Source: an uncultured bacterium (GTDB lineage Bacteria; Auribacterota; Erginobacteria; Erginobacterales; Erginobacteraceae). Taken from it: a stretch of DNA of 37,660 nt. Under the pieces are notes generated by a model, which had not been told where the DNA came from, searched no databases, and was given only the letters and a program-made list of their open reading frames with translations. The translations under genes were made by a program, and so were the position numbers. Location of the stretch: positions 1 to 37,660 of the forward strand of contig CAKZYZ010000305.1 of the NCBI GenBank assembly GCA_937885075.1. The letters run 5' to 3'. Positions 26,425-32,615 of the stretch are shown here, in pieces; the first letter of the stretch is position 1, and every line of letters begins with the position of its first letter.

Positions 26425-26745
26425 ATGAGCATTGATAACACAAAATTATCTGAAGAATTATTTGAATCCTCAGAGCTCTCGCTTTCAAAAAAGGAGAAAG
26501 AGTTTATCCAAAAAAGTTCGACATGGCCAGAAACCTGGGTCAGGGCAACATCTGAATTATATTCTGCCAAGTTATCGGAACGATCCATCAAGGAGCACAC
26601 AGGCGCTCTAAGAGAACAAACTGAAGCCACTAAAAAGGCTTCGAAGTCATCGGACCGGCATTCGAGAGCCCTGATAATAATTACGGGGTGCTTGGTCTTG
26701 GTTACAGTCGCTCTGGTGGTGGTTACTTGTAATTCAATCCACTAA
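26425..26745 (+). CDS. Small C-terminally membrane-anchored protein
   Basis: The track opens at 26368, but the ATG at 26425 (MSIDNTKLSEELFESSELSL) is a more natural start; the preceding 19 codons have a different, Gly/Ala-rich composition. The resulting 106 residues contain a charged, helical, probably coiled-coil region (SERSIKEHTGALREQTEATK) and a single C-terminal TM segment (ALIIITGCLVLVTVALVVV) followed by a short tail. This resembles small tail-anchored proteins often found in accessory regions. No family is recognised. GGGGAAAG upstream is a weak ribosome site. Confidence 0.55.
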   Translation: MSIDNTKLSEELFESSELSLSKKEKEFIQKSSTWPETWVRATSELYSAKLSERSIKEHTGALREQTEATKKASKSSDRHSRALIIITGCLVLVTVALVVVTCNSIH

Positions 26746-26832
26746 ATCAAAGATCTCGGTTGCCATATTACAAAACCCTGGAACGAATGGTCGTTGCGGG
26801 AATTAAGTATAAACTAATTGGAGGTGATTCTA

Positions 26833-27018
26833 ATGGTAGATTTAAAAGTTGGAGATGTTGTTAGATTGAAGTCTGGCGGTCCCAAAATGACAATTCAAGA
26901 AATAGAAACATATGATTTTGGACCTGGTGCGGCCTGCCGGTGGTTTGATGAGAAACAGTCAAAAATGGAGGTTTTCCTGCTAGATACGATTGAAATTCCC
27001 AAGAAGATACAGATCTAG
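26833..27018 (+). CDS. YodC-like DUF2158 protein
   Basis: The start is set by GGAGGTGAT, 5 nt ahead of the ATG at 26833; the track's earlier start at 26818 overlaps this ribosome site. The 61-residue product (MVDLKVGDVVRLKSGGPKMT, then GAACRWFDEKQSKMEVFLLD) has the YodC/DUF2158 pattern 'GDVV.LKSGGP.MTV......CRWF', a small SH3-like fold of unknown role common in accessory regions. It is followed 18 nt later by a strong bidirectional terminator shared with the convergent NYN gene. Confidence 0.8.
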   Translation: MVDLKVGDVVRLKSGGPKMTIQEIETYDFGPGAACRWFDEKQSKMEVFLLDTIEIPKKIQI

Positions 27019-27035
27019 CGGGAGTTTCTTAAAAC

Positions 27036-27078
27036 AAAAAAACCCCGGGATGAGTAATCGTCCCGGGGTTTTTTCTTT
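27036..27078. terminator. Bidirectional intrinsic terminator
   Basis: AACCCCGGGA-tgagtaatcg-TCCCGGGGTT is a perfect 10-bp stem flanked by an A-run on the left and TTTTTT on the right, so it has a T-tract in both directions. It ends the plus-strand YodC-like gene and the convergent minus-strand NYN gene. Confidence 0.9.
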
Positions 27079-27089
27079 TCTAAGTAATA

Positions 27090-27737
27090 TTAATGCCTTC
27101 GAAATTCGTCAATTTTTGCAGTTAAATTGAGGGACGACCAACAAGCATTGGCAAGAGAAGTTCCTTCTGGTGGAAATCCGGCATGTACTATTTTTTTTCC
27201 CTTGTCATGGAGAAACTCTACTGCGGGAATAAAATCACGGTCAGCTGAAACCAATACTCCTATTTGATACGAATCCTCCCAAGCGAGCTTGATCATATCA
27301 GTAACTATAGCAGTATCGATTCCCTTCTCCACTGTTCCTGCCAATTTTTCGCCGCAATGAGGACATTCTTTAATTGACTTATGGCATTTCTGACAAACAG
27401 GTGGATTCTTTGGCCTTCTCTCCTTGGCAATCAGCTGAAGTCCTGGCACTCTCTGCAGTCGCCTATGGGCCCAGTGGTGTAACTTACGACCTTGTGGGGT
27501 TTTTGCGTTATAGGAAAGATATACGTGTGCTCCTTCAAATTGAATGCGGGAATCGGGACTACCCAGTGCCAGGGAACCGGCATTGTTAGCCAACCATAAC
27601 GGTAATATATTCCAATCAACTCGATAGTGCGAATTTTTTGCTGTATATCGCTGCCAGCTAAGTTGGAAATTCCAAAAATCAATAAATACTCTGACCTTTT
27701 GTAAGTTGGTTGTGGTTGGGATATCCTGGTCGGCCAT
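27090..27737 (-). CDS. NYN-domain (PIN-like) protein with inserted zinc ribbon
   Basis: The track's 251-residue ORF includes a leader; AAAGGAGG ahead of the ATG at 27737 sets a 215-residue protein starting MADQDIPTTTNLQKVRVFID. It has the NYN/LabA-like nuclease core: first Asp in VFIDFWNFQLSW, second in GIDTAIVTDMIKLAW, third in VLVSADRDFIPAVEFLHDKG, then KKIVHAGF. Between beta strands lies CQKCHKSIKECPHCGEKL, two CxxC knuckles that should bind zinc. NYN proteins are metal-dependent RNases; the ribbon may add RNA or DNA binding. A strong promoter and a structured leader with a terminator lie upstream, and a shared terminator follows. No partner gene is adjacent. Confidence 0.85.
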   Translation of the reverse strand: MADQDIPTTTNLQKVRVFIDFWNFQLSWQRYTAKNSHYRVDWNILPLWLANNAGSLALGSPDSRIQFEGAHVYLSYNAKTPQGRKLHHWAHRRLQRVPGLQLIAKERRPKNPPVCQKCHKSIKECPHCGEKLAGTVEKGIDTAIVTDMIKLAWEDSYQIGVLVSADRDFIPAVEFLHDKGKKIVHAGFPPEGTSLANACWSSLNLTAKIDEFRRH

Positions 27738-27765
27738 GGCAATGCCTCCTTTAATAAGTCCGGAC

Positions 27766-27797
27766 AAAAAACAGGGAGTACTCGAAAGTACTCCCTG
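27766..27797 (-). terminator. Intrinsic terminator in the NYN leader (possible attenuator)
   Basis: On the minus strand CAGGGAGTACT-TTCG-AGTACTCCCTG forms a perfect 11-bp stem directly followed by TTTTTT. It lies after the promoter and 28 nt before the NYN start codon, upstream of its ribosome site. A terminator in this place should block most transcription of the gene unless it is bypassed or regulated. Confidence 0.85.
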
Positions 27798-27808
27798 GGG
27801 TAATAATA

Positions 27809-27849
27809 ACAGGTGGAATAAGCCGGGTTGTCCCCGAACAACCACCTGT
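27809..27849 (-). promoter_or_regulatory. Upstream stem-loop in the NYN leader
   Basis: On the minus strand ACAGGTGG pairs with CCACCTGT (8 bp), enclosing GTTGT-tcgggg-ACAAC. It is 11 nt upstream of the terminator stem. Together they give a two-part leader of the kind seen in riboswitches and attenuators. It matches no regulatory RNA class I recognise. An antiterminator pairing was not found by eye. Confidence 0.6.
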
Positions 27850-27872
27850 GGGGTTTATTAGCATTGTGCCAG

Positions 27873-27900
27873 ATTATGAAATTATTTCATCGCCTGTCAA
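27873..27900 (-). promoter_or_regulatory. Sigma-70-type promoter of the NYN gene
   Basis: On the minus strand TTGACA (27895-27900) is followed after 16 bp by CATAAT (27873-27878), one mismatch from TATAAT. The start site would be near 27866, giving a leader of about 129 nt before the NYN ATG. The run of A and T upstream could act as an UP element. Confidence 0.75.
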
Positions 27901-28049
27901 GAAAAAACTCAATTTTTTTTTAGATTTTTTTCTCCCCTTATAAATATATCATCCCAATCACAATATGACAACCCTACAACAGAATTTATCGATTCATATG
28001 TTTAGACGAATTTATGAGCATTTGGTTCAAACATATTTTAATAAACTGG

Positions 28050-28109
28050 GATAGGCAACTCGCTAAAGTCGGCCAGTTTCTATTGTCCGACTTTAGCGAG
28101 TTGCCTATC
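28050..28109. repeat. Perfect 23-bp inverted repeat
   Basis: GATAGGCAACTCGCTAAAGT..(28050-28072) is the exact complement of 28087-28109 with a 14-nt loop. It is followed by CGCCTGTCAA, which also occurs at the NYN promoter (27891-27900), so a second TTGACAGGCGAT lies at the edge. No T-run follows. It may be a MITE-like insertion or a processing hairpin. Confidence 0.75.
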
Positions 28110-28134
28110 GCCTGTCAATGGAAAAAATAATCAG

Positions 28135-28268
28135 TTACTTATTTTCTTTATTCTTAAAATCGAACAGACGGGGATGCAGATTCGGGCCAGGTTCCGCATC
28201 TTCTTTGTGCTCCCACCCAGATGGAGTTCCATAGCTATCCAGCCATTCGATTAGTACTATTTTTCCAT
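28135..28268 (-). pseudogene. Small frameshifted ORF
   Basis: CCGGAGAATCAAAATG gives a proper ribosome site and ATG at 28268, but the frame stops at codon 4 (ATG GAA AAA TAG). In the neighbouring frame the sequence reads IVLIEWLDSYGTPSGWEHKE and on to FDFKNKENK, ending at 28135. One extra A in the run of five would join them into a 44-residue protein. 'IEWxDS...GW' is a pattern I associate with small phage or accessory proteins. It is either a one-base decay, an assembly error or slippage on the A-run. Not in the supplied track. Confidence 0.5.
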
Positions 28269-28394
28269 TTTGATTCTCCGGAGGATTTTTGGCGATCGCG
28301 AGTTGTCAACTAATATAGGGATAAATAAGGATCCTTGGTTTTATAATATTGCTTAATTCGTGCTTAACTATTCTTGGATCCTCCGGAGCATGGC

Positions 28395-28600
28395 AGCTAG
28401 GCCCCATCGTTTCTATTTAGACACTTTTACCCAATAAAGCCGCCAACCGGGGATCCGGGAGGGGGCTTTTCCCACAACGACTATCGCTACTTCCGAGCGG
28501 GAATCTGCAAATGCAGCGGCTTCGCGATCTTGTCGTTGGCTACCTAGGCAGCAGCAATGCTCAGTGTTGTCCTCCCCTCATTTAAGCTCTGAATATGCCC
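28395..28600. other. Possible structured RNA or element remnant
   Basis: Between the tRNA-Cys terminator and the broken small ORF lies a GC-richer block. CAACGAC (28483-28489) pairs with GTCGTTG (28533-28539); inside are ATCGC/GCGAT, a TTCC/GGAA loop and CTGCA-AA-TGCAG, forming a branched fold. A second helix is predicted in AGCCGCCAACCGGGGATCCG...GGGGGCT. The minus strand also has an open frame ending IPGWRLYWVKVSK, so it may be a transposase or other gene remnant. No known RNA class was recognised. Confidence 0.35.
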
Positions 28601-28644
28601 CCCCGGTCGGCCAGAGGGTTCTCAACAAATACCGTAGTTTTTAA

Positions 28645-28676
28645 CAAAAAAGGCAGCCTGAGCATTCAGGCTGCCT
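28645..28676 (-). terminator. Intrinsic terminator of tRNA-Cys
   Basis: On the minus strand GGCAGCCTGA-ATGC-TCAGGCTGCC (10-bp perfect stem) is followed by TTTTTT. It is about 55 nt beyond the 3' end of tRNA-Cys on the same strand. Confidence 0.85.
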
Positions 28677-28731
28677 TATAATGAAATGAAATTTTTGCTT
28701 CCTTAAGGATAAACAGTCGGTTTATCCTATA

Positions 28732-28803
28732 AGGCGCGGACCGGATTCGAACCGGTGAATAGCGATTTTGCAGACCGCCGCCTTACCACTTGGCTACCGC
28801 GCC
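28732..28803 (-). tRNA. tRNA-Cys (GCA)
   Basis: The minus strand gives acceptor GGCGCGG/CCGCGCC (7 perfect pairs) with discriminator U as expected for Cys, D-loop AGCCAAGTGGTAAGGC, anticodon loop TCTGCAAAA with GCA, and T-arm ACCGGTTCGAATCCGGT. CCA is not encoded. It closes the accessory-like stretch on the right. Confidence 0.96.
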
Positions 28804-28900
28804 ATAATTTTTACTCTGTAAAAATTATGCTATAAAATTAATCGTGAGATTAAACCTACTTCATTGCTATCTAAAATAAATCACGGTCATTTTTCAAAAC

Positions 28901-28933
28901 TATAGAGTAGCGAACAAAGTGAGCTACTCTATA
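28901..28933. repeat. Gene-boundary hairpin overlapping a stop codon
   Basis: TATAGAGTAGC-gaacaaagtga-GCTACTCTATA is a perfect 11-bp stem. The TAG stop of the minus-strand gene at 28924 lies in its right arm. It is a sister copy of the hairpin at the trkH start. Confidence 0.75.
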
Positions 28934-29115
28934 TACCAGACCCGAAAGAACCCTTCGTGAGTCTCGATATTGATTATCTTCCGGTTGTTCTTCGATATAT
29001 ATAGATCAATTGTCTTGAGAAAAGCATCCCTGGTCGGCGGGATTGCCCGTACCTTTCCCCGATTCCCATGGAGTGATGGGCGAAAATTAAAGTCTTTATA
29101 ATTGAGTCCGGTCAT
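28924..29115 (-). CDS. Small protein of unknown function
   Basis: The tracked 90-codon ORF overlaps the upstream lipoprotein gene; an ATG at 29115, 23 nt after that gene's stop, gives 63 residues (MTGLNYKDFNFRPSLHGNRG ... THEGFFRVWYIE). It is basic, soluble and ends in an aromatic segment. No family is recognised. It probably forms a two-gene unit with the lipoprotein. Its stop codon is inside a hairpin repeat. Confidence 0.5.
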   Translation of the reverse strand: MTGLNYKDFNFRPSLHGNRGKVRAIPPTRDAFLKTIDLYISKNNRKIINIETHEGFFRVWYIE

Positions 29116-29138
29116 AGTTCCCGTGCTATTAGCCCGAC

Positions 29139-29300
29139 TTATCTCCAATGCCCCGGCTTCCAGTGGCCACCCGGCGCTCGATGCGCCGGGACCCATTGAG
29201 CACCAGCATGAGGGCGGCGCGGCCGGGGTGGCGGAGGCGATGAGGAGGCACAGGCCGAGACTATAAATACCAGCAGTAACAGTAAAATTATCTTTTTCAT
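29139..29300 (-). CDS. Short proline/tryptophan-rich lipoprotein (YXWGXW-like)
   Basis: The track starts at 29387, but the ATG at 29300 follows GGAGAGGAGCTA and begins a lipoprotein signal: MKKIILLLLLVFIVSACASS. The mature 37 residues are Pro-, His- and Trp-rich (PRRPHAGAQWVPAHRAPGGH, then WKPGHWR), resembling short 'W.PGHW' repeat lipoproteins of unknown role. The 29 codons upstream in the track derive from the adjacent repeat. Confidence 0.65.
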   Translation of the reverse strand: MKKIILLLLLVFIVSACASSSPPPPRPRRPHAGAQWVPAHRAPGGHWKPGHWR

Positions 29301-29337
29301 TAGCTCCTCTCCAGAACTCAGCTTCGCAACTTTTTTT

Positions 29338-29426
29338 GCCACTAAGACACTAAGGCACAAAGAGAAAACTTTAAAGGCAGATGACAAAATTATTGGTTTT
29401 TCTTGGTGTCTTTGTGCCTTTGTGGC
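29338..29426. repeat. CACTAAGACAC inverted repeat, copy 1
   Basis: GCCACTAAGACACTAAGGCA at the left pairs with TTGGTGTCTTTGTGCCTTTG..GGC at the right. A second copy lies at 30159-30261, so the pair brackets coaB. Confidence 0.75.
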
Positions 29427-29450
29427 GACATTATTATCGTAGATACGGCT

Positions 29451-30092
29451 TCAGACATGAAATTCCGAATAATCCATCGTCCACTTGATGATACGGTCCG
29501 CCAGATTGTCTTTACTCATCATGGGCCATTGATCAGCCATCCCACGGCGATCAAAGACAATTACTTGATTTGTATCCCCGGCGAATCCGCTGCCGGGGGC
29601 GGAGATATCATTCGCGATTATTAAATCAAGATTCTTACTTTTTAACTTTTTCAAGGTATTGTCAATAATATTTTCTGTCTCCGCCGAGAATCCAACCAGG
29701 ATTGTATCTCCTTTTTTCTGACCAAGTTCTTCCAGAATATCCGGATTTCTTACCAGCTGAAGAGATATTTCCGCGCCGCCTTTTTTTAACTTATGGAGGA
29801 ACTTATCCTCCGGGCGATAATCCGCGACTGCCGCCGACATGATAACCGCGTCGGCGTAGGGAAAGTGACTATTCACCGCCTCTCTCATATCCAGAGCCGA
29901 AATCACCGGAACCAAAACCGCTCCTGGAATTGGAGGCAACTCGACCGGTCCACTGATCAGAATCACTTCCTGGCCCCGGCCTACCGCGGCCCGGGCCAGA
30001 GCGTAACCCATCTTTCCGCTGGAAGGGTTGGAGATAAATCGGAAGGGGTCGATAAACTCCCTGGTAGGACCGGCTGTGATGATGAACTTCAT
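29451..30092 (-). CDS. coaB: Phosphopantothenate-cysteine ligase (stand-alone CoaB)
   Basis: An ATG at 30092 (MKFIITAGPTREFIDPFRFI) fits the CoaB domain start better than the track's 30128. The 213 residues carry ISNPSSGKMGYALARAA, the family's nucleotide-binding signature, then AAVADYRPED, LVRNPDIL and VGFSAETEN. CoaB couples cysteine to 4'-phosphopantothenate using CTP on the way to coenzyme A. In most bacteria it is the C-terminal half of a CoaBC fusion; here coaC is a separate gene 184 bp upstream with a dispersed repeat between, and another copy of that repeat lies just downstream of coaB. Confidence 0.92.
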   Translation of the reverse strand: MKFIITAGPTREFIDPFRFISNPSSGKMGYALARAAVGRGQEVILISGPVELPPIPGAVLVPVISALDMREAVNSHFPYADAVIMSAAVADYRPEDKFLHKLKKGGAEISLQLVRNPDILEELGQKKGDTILVGFSAETENIIDNTLKKLKSKNLDLIIANDISAPGSGFAGDTNQVIVFDRRGMADQWPMMSKDNLADRIIKWTMDYSEFHV

Positions 30093-30158
30093 AGTAGTAT
30101 CGCCCTTTACTCCGTTTCGGACTTTCACGTCTGAAGCCGCATCTTCGACAATAAATTT

Positions 30159-30261
30159 GCCACAAAGGCACTAAGACACTAAGAAAAACATCCGAAAAAT
30201 ATGAAGAGATGTAGCTATTGAGCCATTAATTCTATTCTTTGTGTCTTAGTGTCTTTGTGGC
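30159..30261. repeat. CACTAAGACAC inverted repeat, copy 2, between coaC and coaB
   Basis: GCCACAAAGGCACTAAGACA.. at the left pairs with TGTGTCTTAGTGTCTTTGTG.. at the right, around an AT-rich centre. It fills most of the coaC-coaB gap. Confidence 0.8.
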
Positions 30262-30276
30262 AAGAAAGTTGCGAGG

Positions 30277-30846
30277 CTAAGTTCTTAAGATCTCCTCAAT
30301 CCCGCTAAGAATCATATCGGTCGATGCCAGCCGCCCTTTTCCCTCGTAGCCGCAGGCCAGGTATCCGGATTCCGGACCGATAAAAGTTATCCCCATATCG
30401 GAAAGTTTCTTGATATTTGACTGAACAATCGGGTTCTCATACATGCTGGTATTCATCGCCGGGGCGATAATAATAGGCGCGCGGGTTGCCATCGCAGCCG
30501 AACTGAGCAGATCATCGGCCAGGCCGACGGCCATCTTCCCGATAAAATTCGCGGTAGCCGGGGCGATTACCAATAGATCAGCCCGTTCTGCCAGAGAGAT
30601 ATGCACCGGAGAAAACTGCCTCTGCTCCTCAAAGAGATCCGTGTATACCGGGTTTCCGGATAAGGTCTCAAATGTCAGAGGAGCGATAAATTCACGGGCG
30701 GCGAGGGTCATTACCGCGAAGACCTCTCCTCCCCTCTGTTTCAGCTTGCTGACCAGGTCCGCGGCTTTATAAGCGGCGATAGAACCGGTAACTCCCAGAA
30801 TAATGGTAGTCCCGGCTAATGAAGAATCAGGATTCATCCGGTTCAT
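30277..30846 (-). CDS. coaC: Phosphopantothenoylcysteine decarboxylase (stand-alone CoaC)
   Basis: The 189-residue flavoprotein has VTGSIAAYKAADLVSKL (FMN site), catalytic His82 in VHISLAERAD, the substrate motif PAMNTSMYENP (Asn132) and the redox Cys165 in GYLACGYEGKGRL. It decarboxylates phosphopantothenoylcysteine to 4'-phosphopantetheine in coenzyme A synthesis. It ends at the point where the CoaBC fusion linker would begin. Its start overlaps the end of rpoZ by 20 nt, so the two are translated together. The TAG stop lies in an 'AAGAACTTAGC' repeat word. Confidence 0.93.
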   Translation of the reverse strand: MNRMNPDSSLAGTTIILGVTGSIAAYKAADLVSKLKQRGGEVFAVMTLAAREFIAPLTFETLSGNPVYTDLFEEQRQFSPVHISLAERADLLVIAPATANFIGKMAVGLADDLLSSAAMATRAPIIIAPAMNTSMYENPIVQSNIKKLSDMGITFIGPESGYLACGYEGKGRLASTDMILSGIEEILRT

Positions 30847-31048
30847 GATCCTCTTCCGGCAAAGCCAGTGCTATCTTTCCGGCAGCTATCTCCTCTATGG
30901 CGACCATAATCGGCTTCTCCCCTTCCATATCAGGAAGCAGACTCTTCTCCCCCCGATTGAGACTGACCGTTCTTTTCGCGGCGAGGTAAACCAGGGAATA
31001 AACATTATCAATTTTCTTCAGACAGGACTCTGTAGTTAGTGCAAACAT
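30827..31048 (-). CDS. rpoZ: RNA polymerase omega subunit
   Basis: The 73-residue protein shows the omega pattern: DNVYSLVYLAAKRTVSLNRG, then PIMVAIEEIAAGKIAL. GGAGAATAT precedes the ATG. Omega helps assembly of the beta-prime subunit. The order gmk-rpoZ-coaBC is common in many bacterial phyla, which supports the call despite the short length. The tail (PEEDHEPDES) overlaps the coaC start. Confidence 0.88.
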   Translation of the reverse strand: MFALTTESCLKKIDNVYSLVYLAAKRTVSLNRGEKSLLPDMEGEKPIMVAIEEIAAGKIALALPEEDHEPDES

Positions 31049-31080
31049 TATATATTCTCCATTTTGAATATTTTTATTTG

Positions 31081-31211
31081 TTGTATTGGTAAGCTTTCAG
31101 TGAACCCCATTCTCTCGTAGCGGCTGCCTTTAGGCTGCCACACGATGGCCCCGCCGGCGGGGCCGCTACGAGCACGGGGCAACCGAGTTCACTGAAAGCT
31201 TACTTGTATTG
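31081..31211. mobile_element. IS66-like MITE, copy P3, with 8-bp target duplication
   Basis: The 115-bp element (31089-31203) runs from GTAAGCTTTCAGTGAACCCC to ..AGTTCACTGAAAGCTTAC. Direct repeats TTGTATTG flank it exactly (31081-31088 and 31204-31211). Its inner centre (GGCCCCGCCGGCGGGGCC) differs from P1, while the arms are the same. It lies in the gmk-rpoZ gap. Confidence 0.85.
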
Positions 31212-31470
31212 TACCTTTGGATTCTTGATATAAAGTACTGGTTTGAATGGTTAGAGCTATTTTCGGCTCCGCATCAATATATTAGTGTTAGTCTTTTTTC
31301 ATAACGAACTTAGCCCTCGCTTCTCTCTGACAACTTTTCCGCTAAGGAAATCAGGAGAATTTAAATAATCCACTCTCCTGCCTTCCTGCTTTCCTTAGAG
31401 GTTATTGTCCCGAGACTTAACATGAAATAACTCGGGATCCCGATGGATATCGGGAAAATTCCGAAGCAGC

Positions 31471-31493
31471 AAGTTAGCGCGAAGCGCTAACTT
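31471..31493. repeat. Gene-boundary hairpin containing the gmk stop codon
   Basis: AAGTTAGCGC-GAA-GCGCTAACTT is a perfect 10-bp stem. The TAG stop of gmk (31487-31489, minus strand) is in its right arm. Left of it lies a diverged CCCGAGACTTAA..CTCGGG unit (31409-31440), related to the 46-bp array at 32.3 kb. Confidence 0.8.
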
Positions 31494-32092
31494 ATACTGA
31501 CTATATCTTCTACGATGCTGTCAAAATAATCTACCCGGAATTTTTCGGCCCGGATAATCGCTTTTATATCCGCTACCGCGACCGGGAGGTCATCATTGAT
31601 AACACAGTAATCATATCTCTTATATTGGCTTATCTCCTCTCGGGCCTGGGCCGATCTCTTCATTACTACTTCAGGACTATCCGTCTTCCTATCTACCAAC
31701 CGCGCCTTCAGAACATCAAGCGAAGGGGGCAGGAGAAATATATATACGGCCTTGACCCCTGTCTCCTGTATTGACCGCGCTCCCTGAACATCTACCACCA
31801 GGATAACATCATGCCCGGCAGTAAGTTCCGATTCAATATAATCCCTCCCCGAACCATAATAGTTATCGTAGATAACCGCGGATTCCAGAAACCTCCCGGC
31901 CTTCAGTTTATCCTGAAACTCTTCCCGGGAGAGGAAGAAATAATCCACCCCGTTTACTTCACCGGTCCGGGGCTGACGGGTCGTGGTAGTAACCGCTCGC
32001 CTCAGATCAGGCAGTTCCTTCAGTAGAGCGTCACAGACCGTAGTCTTACCCGCTCCGGATGGTGCTGATAATATAAATAGATGTCCGTTCAT
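31487..32092 (-). CDS. gmk: Guanylate kinase
   Basis: The 201-residue protein starts MNGHLFILSAPSGAGKTTVC with the P-loop, followed by TTTRQPRTGEVNGVDYFFLS (GMP-binding loop), FLESAVIYDNYYGS and DVQGARSIQ. It phosphorylates GMP to GDP with ATP. Length and motifs are normal. It lies between yicC and rpoZ as in many genomes, but with repeat-filled gaps of 523 and 438 bp on either side instead of tight spacing. The start is 5 nt from repeat F1, which replaces any recognisable ribosome site. Confidence 0.95.
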   Translation of the reverse strand: MNGHLFILSAPSGAGKTTVCDALLKELPDLRRAVTTTTRQPRTGEVNGVDYFFLSREEFQDKLKAGRFLESAVIYDNYYGSGRDYIESELTAGHDVILVVDVQGARSIQETGVKAVYIFLLPPSLDVLKARLVDRKTDSPEVVMKRSAQAREEISQYKRYDYCVINDDLPVAVADIKAIIRAEKFRVDYFDSIVEDIVSIS

Positions 32093-32096
32093 TATT

Positions 32097-32220
32097 AAGA
32101 ACTTATCGCCTTCGGCGCAACTTCGTAGTGCAGGACTTCAGTCCTGCCTTCGTTGGGCAGGACTGAAGTCCTGCACTACGAGCTTATTGAAATTCCGAAG
32201 CAGGAACTTAGCTTCGCAAC
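32097..32220. repeat. Composite hairpin element F, copy 1, at the gmk start
   Basis: Order of parts: AAGAACTTATCGCCTTCGGC, then the hairpin GTAGTGCAGGACTTCAGTCC..GGACTGAAGTCCTGCACTAC, then ATTGAAATTCCGAAGCAGGA and CTTAGCTTCGCAAC. Copy 2 at 35433-35556 has the same order and also abuts a start codon (rluD). Confidence 0.8.
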
Positions 32221-32342
32221 TAATTAAACCACGAATCTCGCGAATCTTCACGAATTAAAAGAAAAAATGAACTACGAATTTCGCGAATTACACGAATTTT
32301 ACTGAATTAGGGAGAATATCACCCGTTTAATCCGCGGTTATT

Positions 32343-32480
32343 GTCCCGAGACTTAATATTAAACAACTCGGGATCCTGAAGTATTTCGGTCCCGAGACTT
32401 AATGTGCAACAACTCGGGATCCCGAAGTATTTCGGTCCCGAGACTTAATGTGCAACAACTCGGGATCCCGAAGTATTTCG
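32343..32480. repeat. 46-bp tandem repeat, three copies
   Basis: Three units begin at 32343, 32389 and 32435. Each holds CCCGAG..CTCGGG and CCCGAAGTATTTCGGT parts, so every unit forms two adjacent hairpins. Units 2 and 3 are identical; unit 1 differs at a few sites. AC(G/A)AATT.CGCGAATT-type words precede the array (32230-32300). No gene is seen in this 523-bp gap. Confidence 0.9.
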
Positions 32481-32615
32481 GGAGAGAAGAAATTCCAAAG
32501 CGACCAGTTATCATTGTTCAACAATCAGTGCACTACGTCCAGGCGACAACTTTTTTATCCGCCATAGCTTTAGCGACGGAGGAAGGCACTTTAGGCACTT
32601 TCAACTTCTCTTCAC

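Noticed and set aside
27738-27845. N-terminal extension of the NYN ORF in the track
   Set aside because: It reads through a promoter-proximal leader with a terminator; a strong ribosome site marks the start at 27737.
32343-32480. 46-bp array as a CRISPR
   Set aside because: The units are contiguous with no unique spacers.
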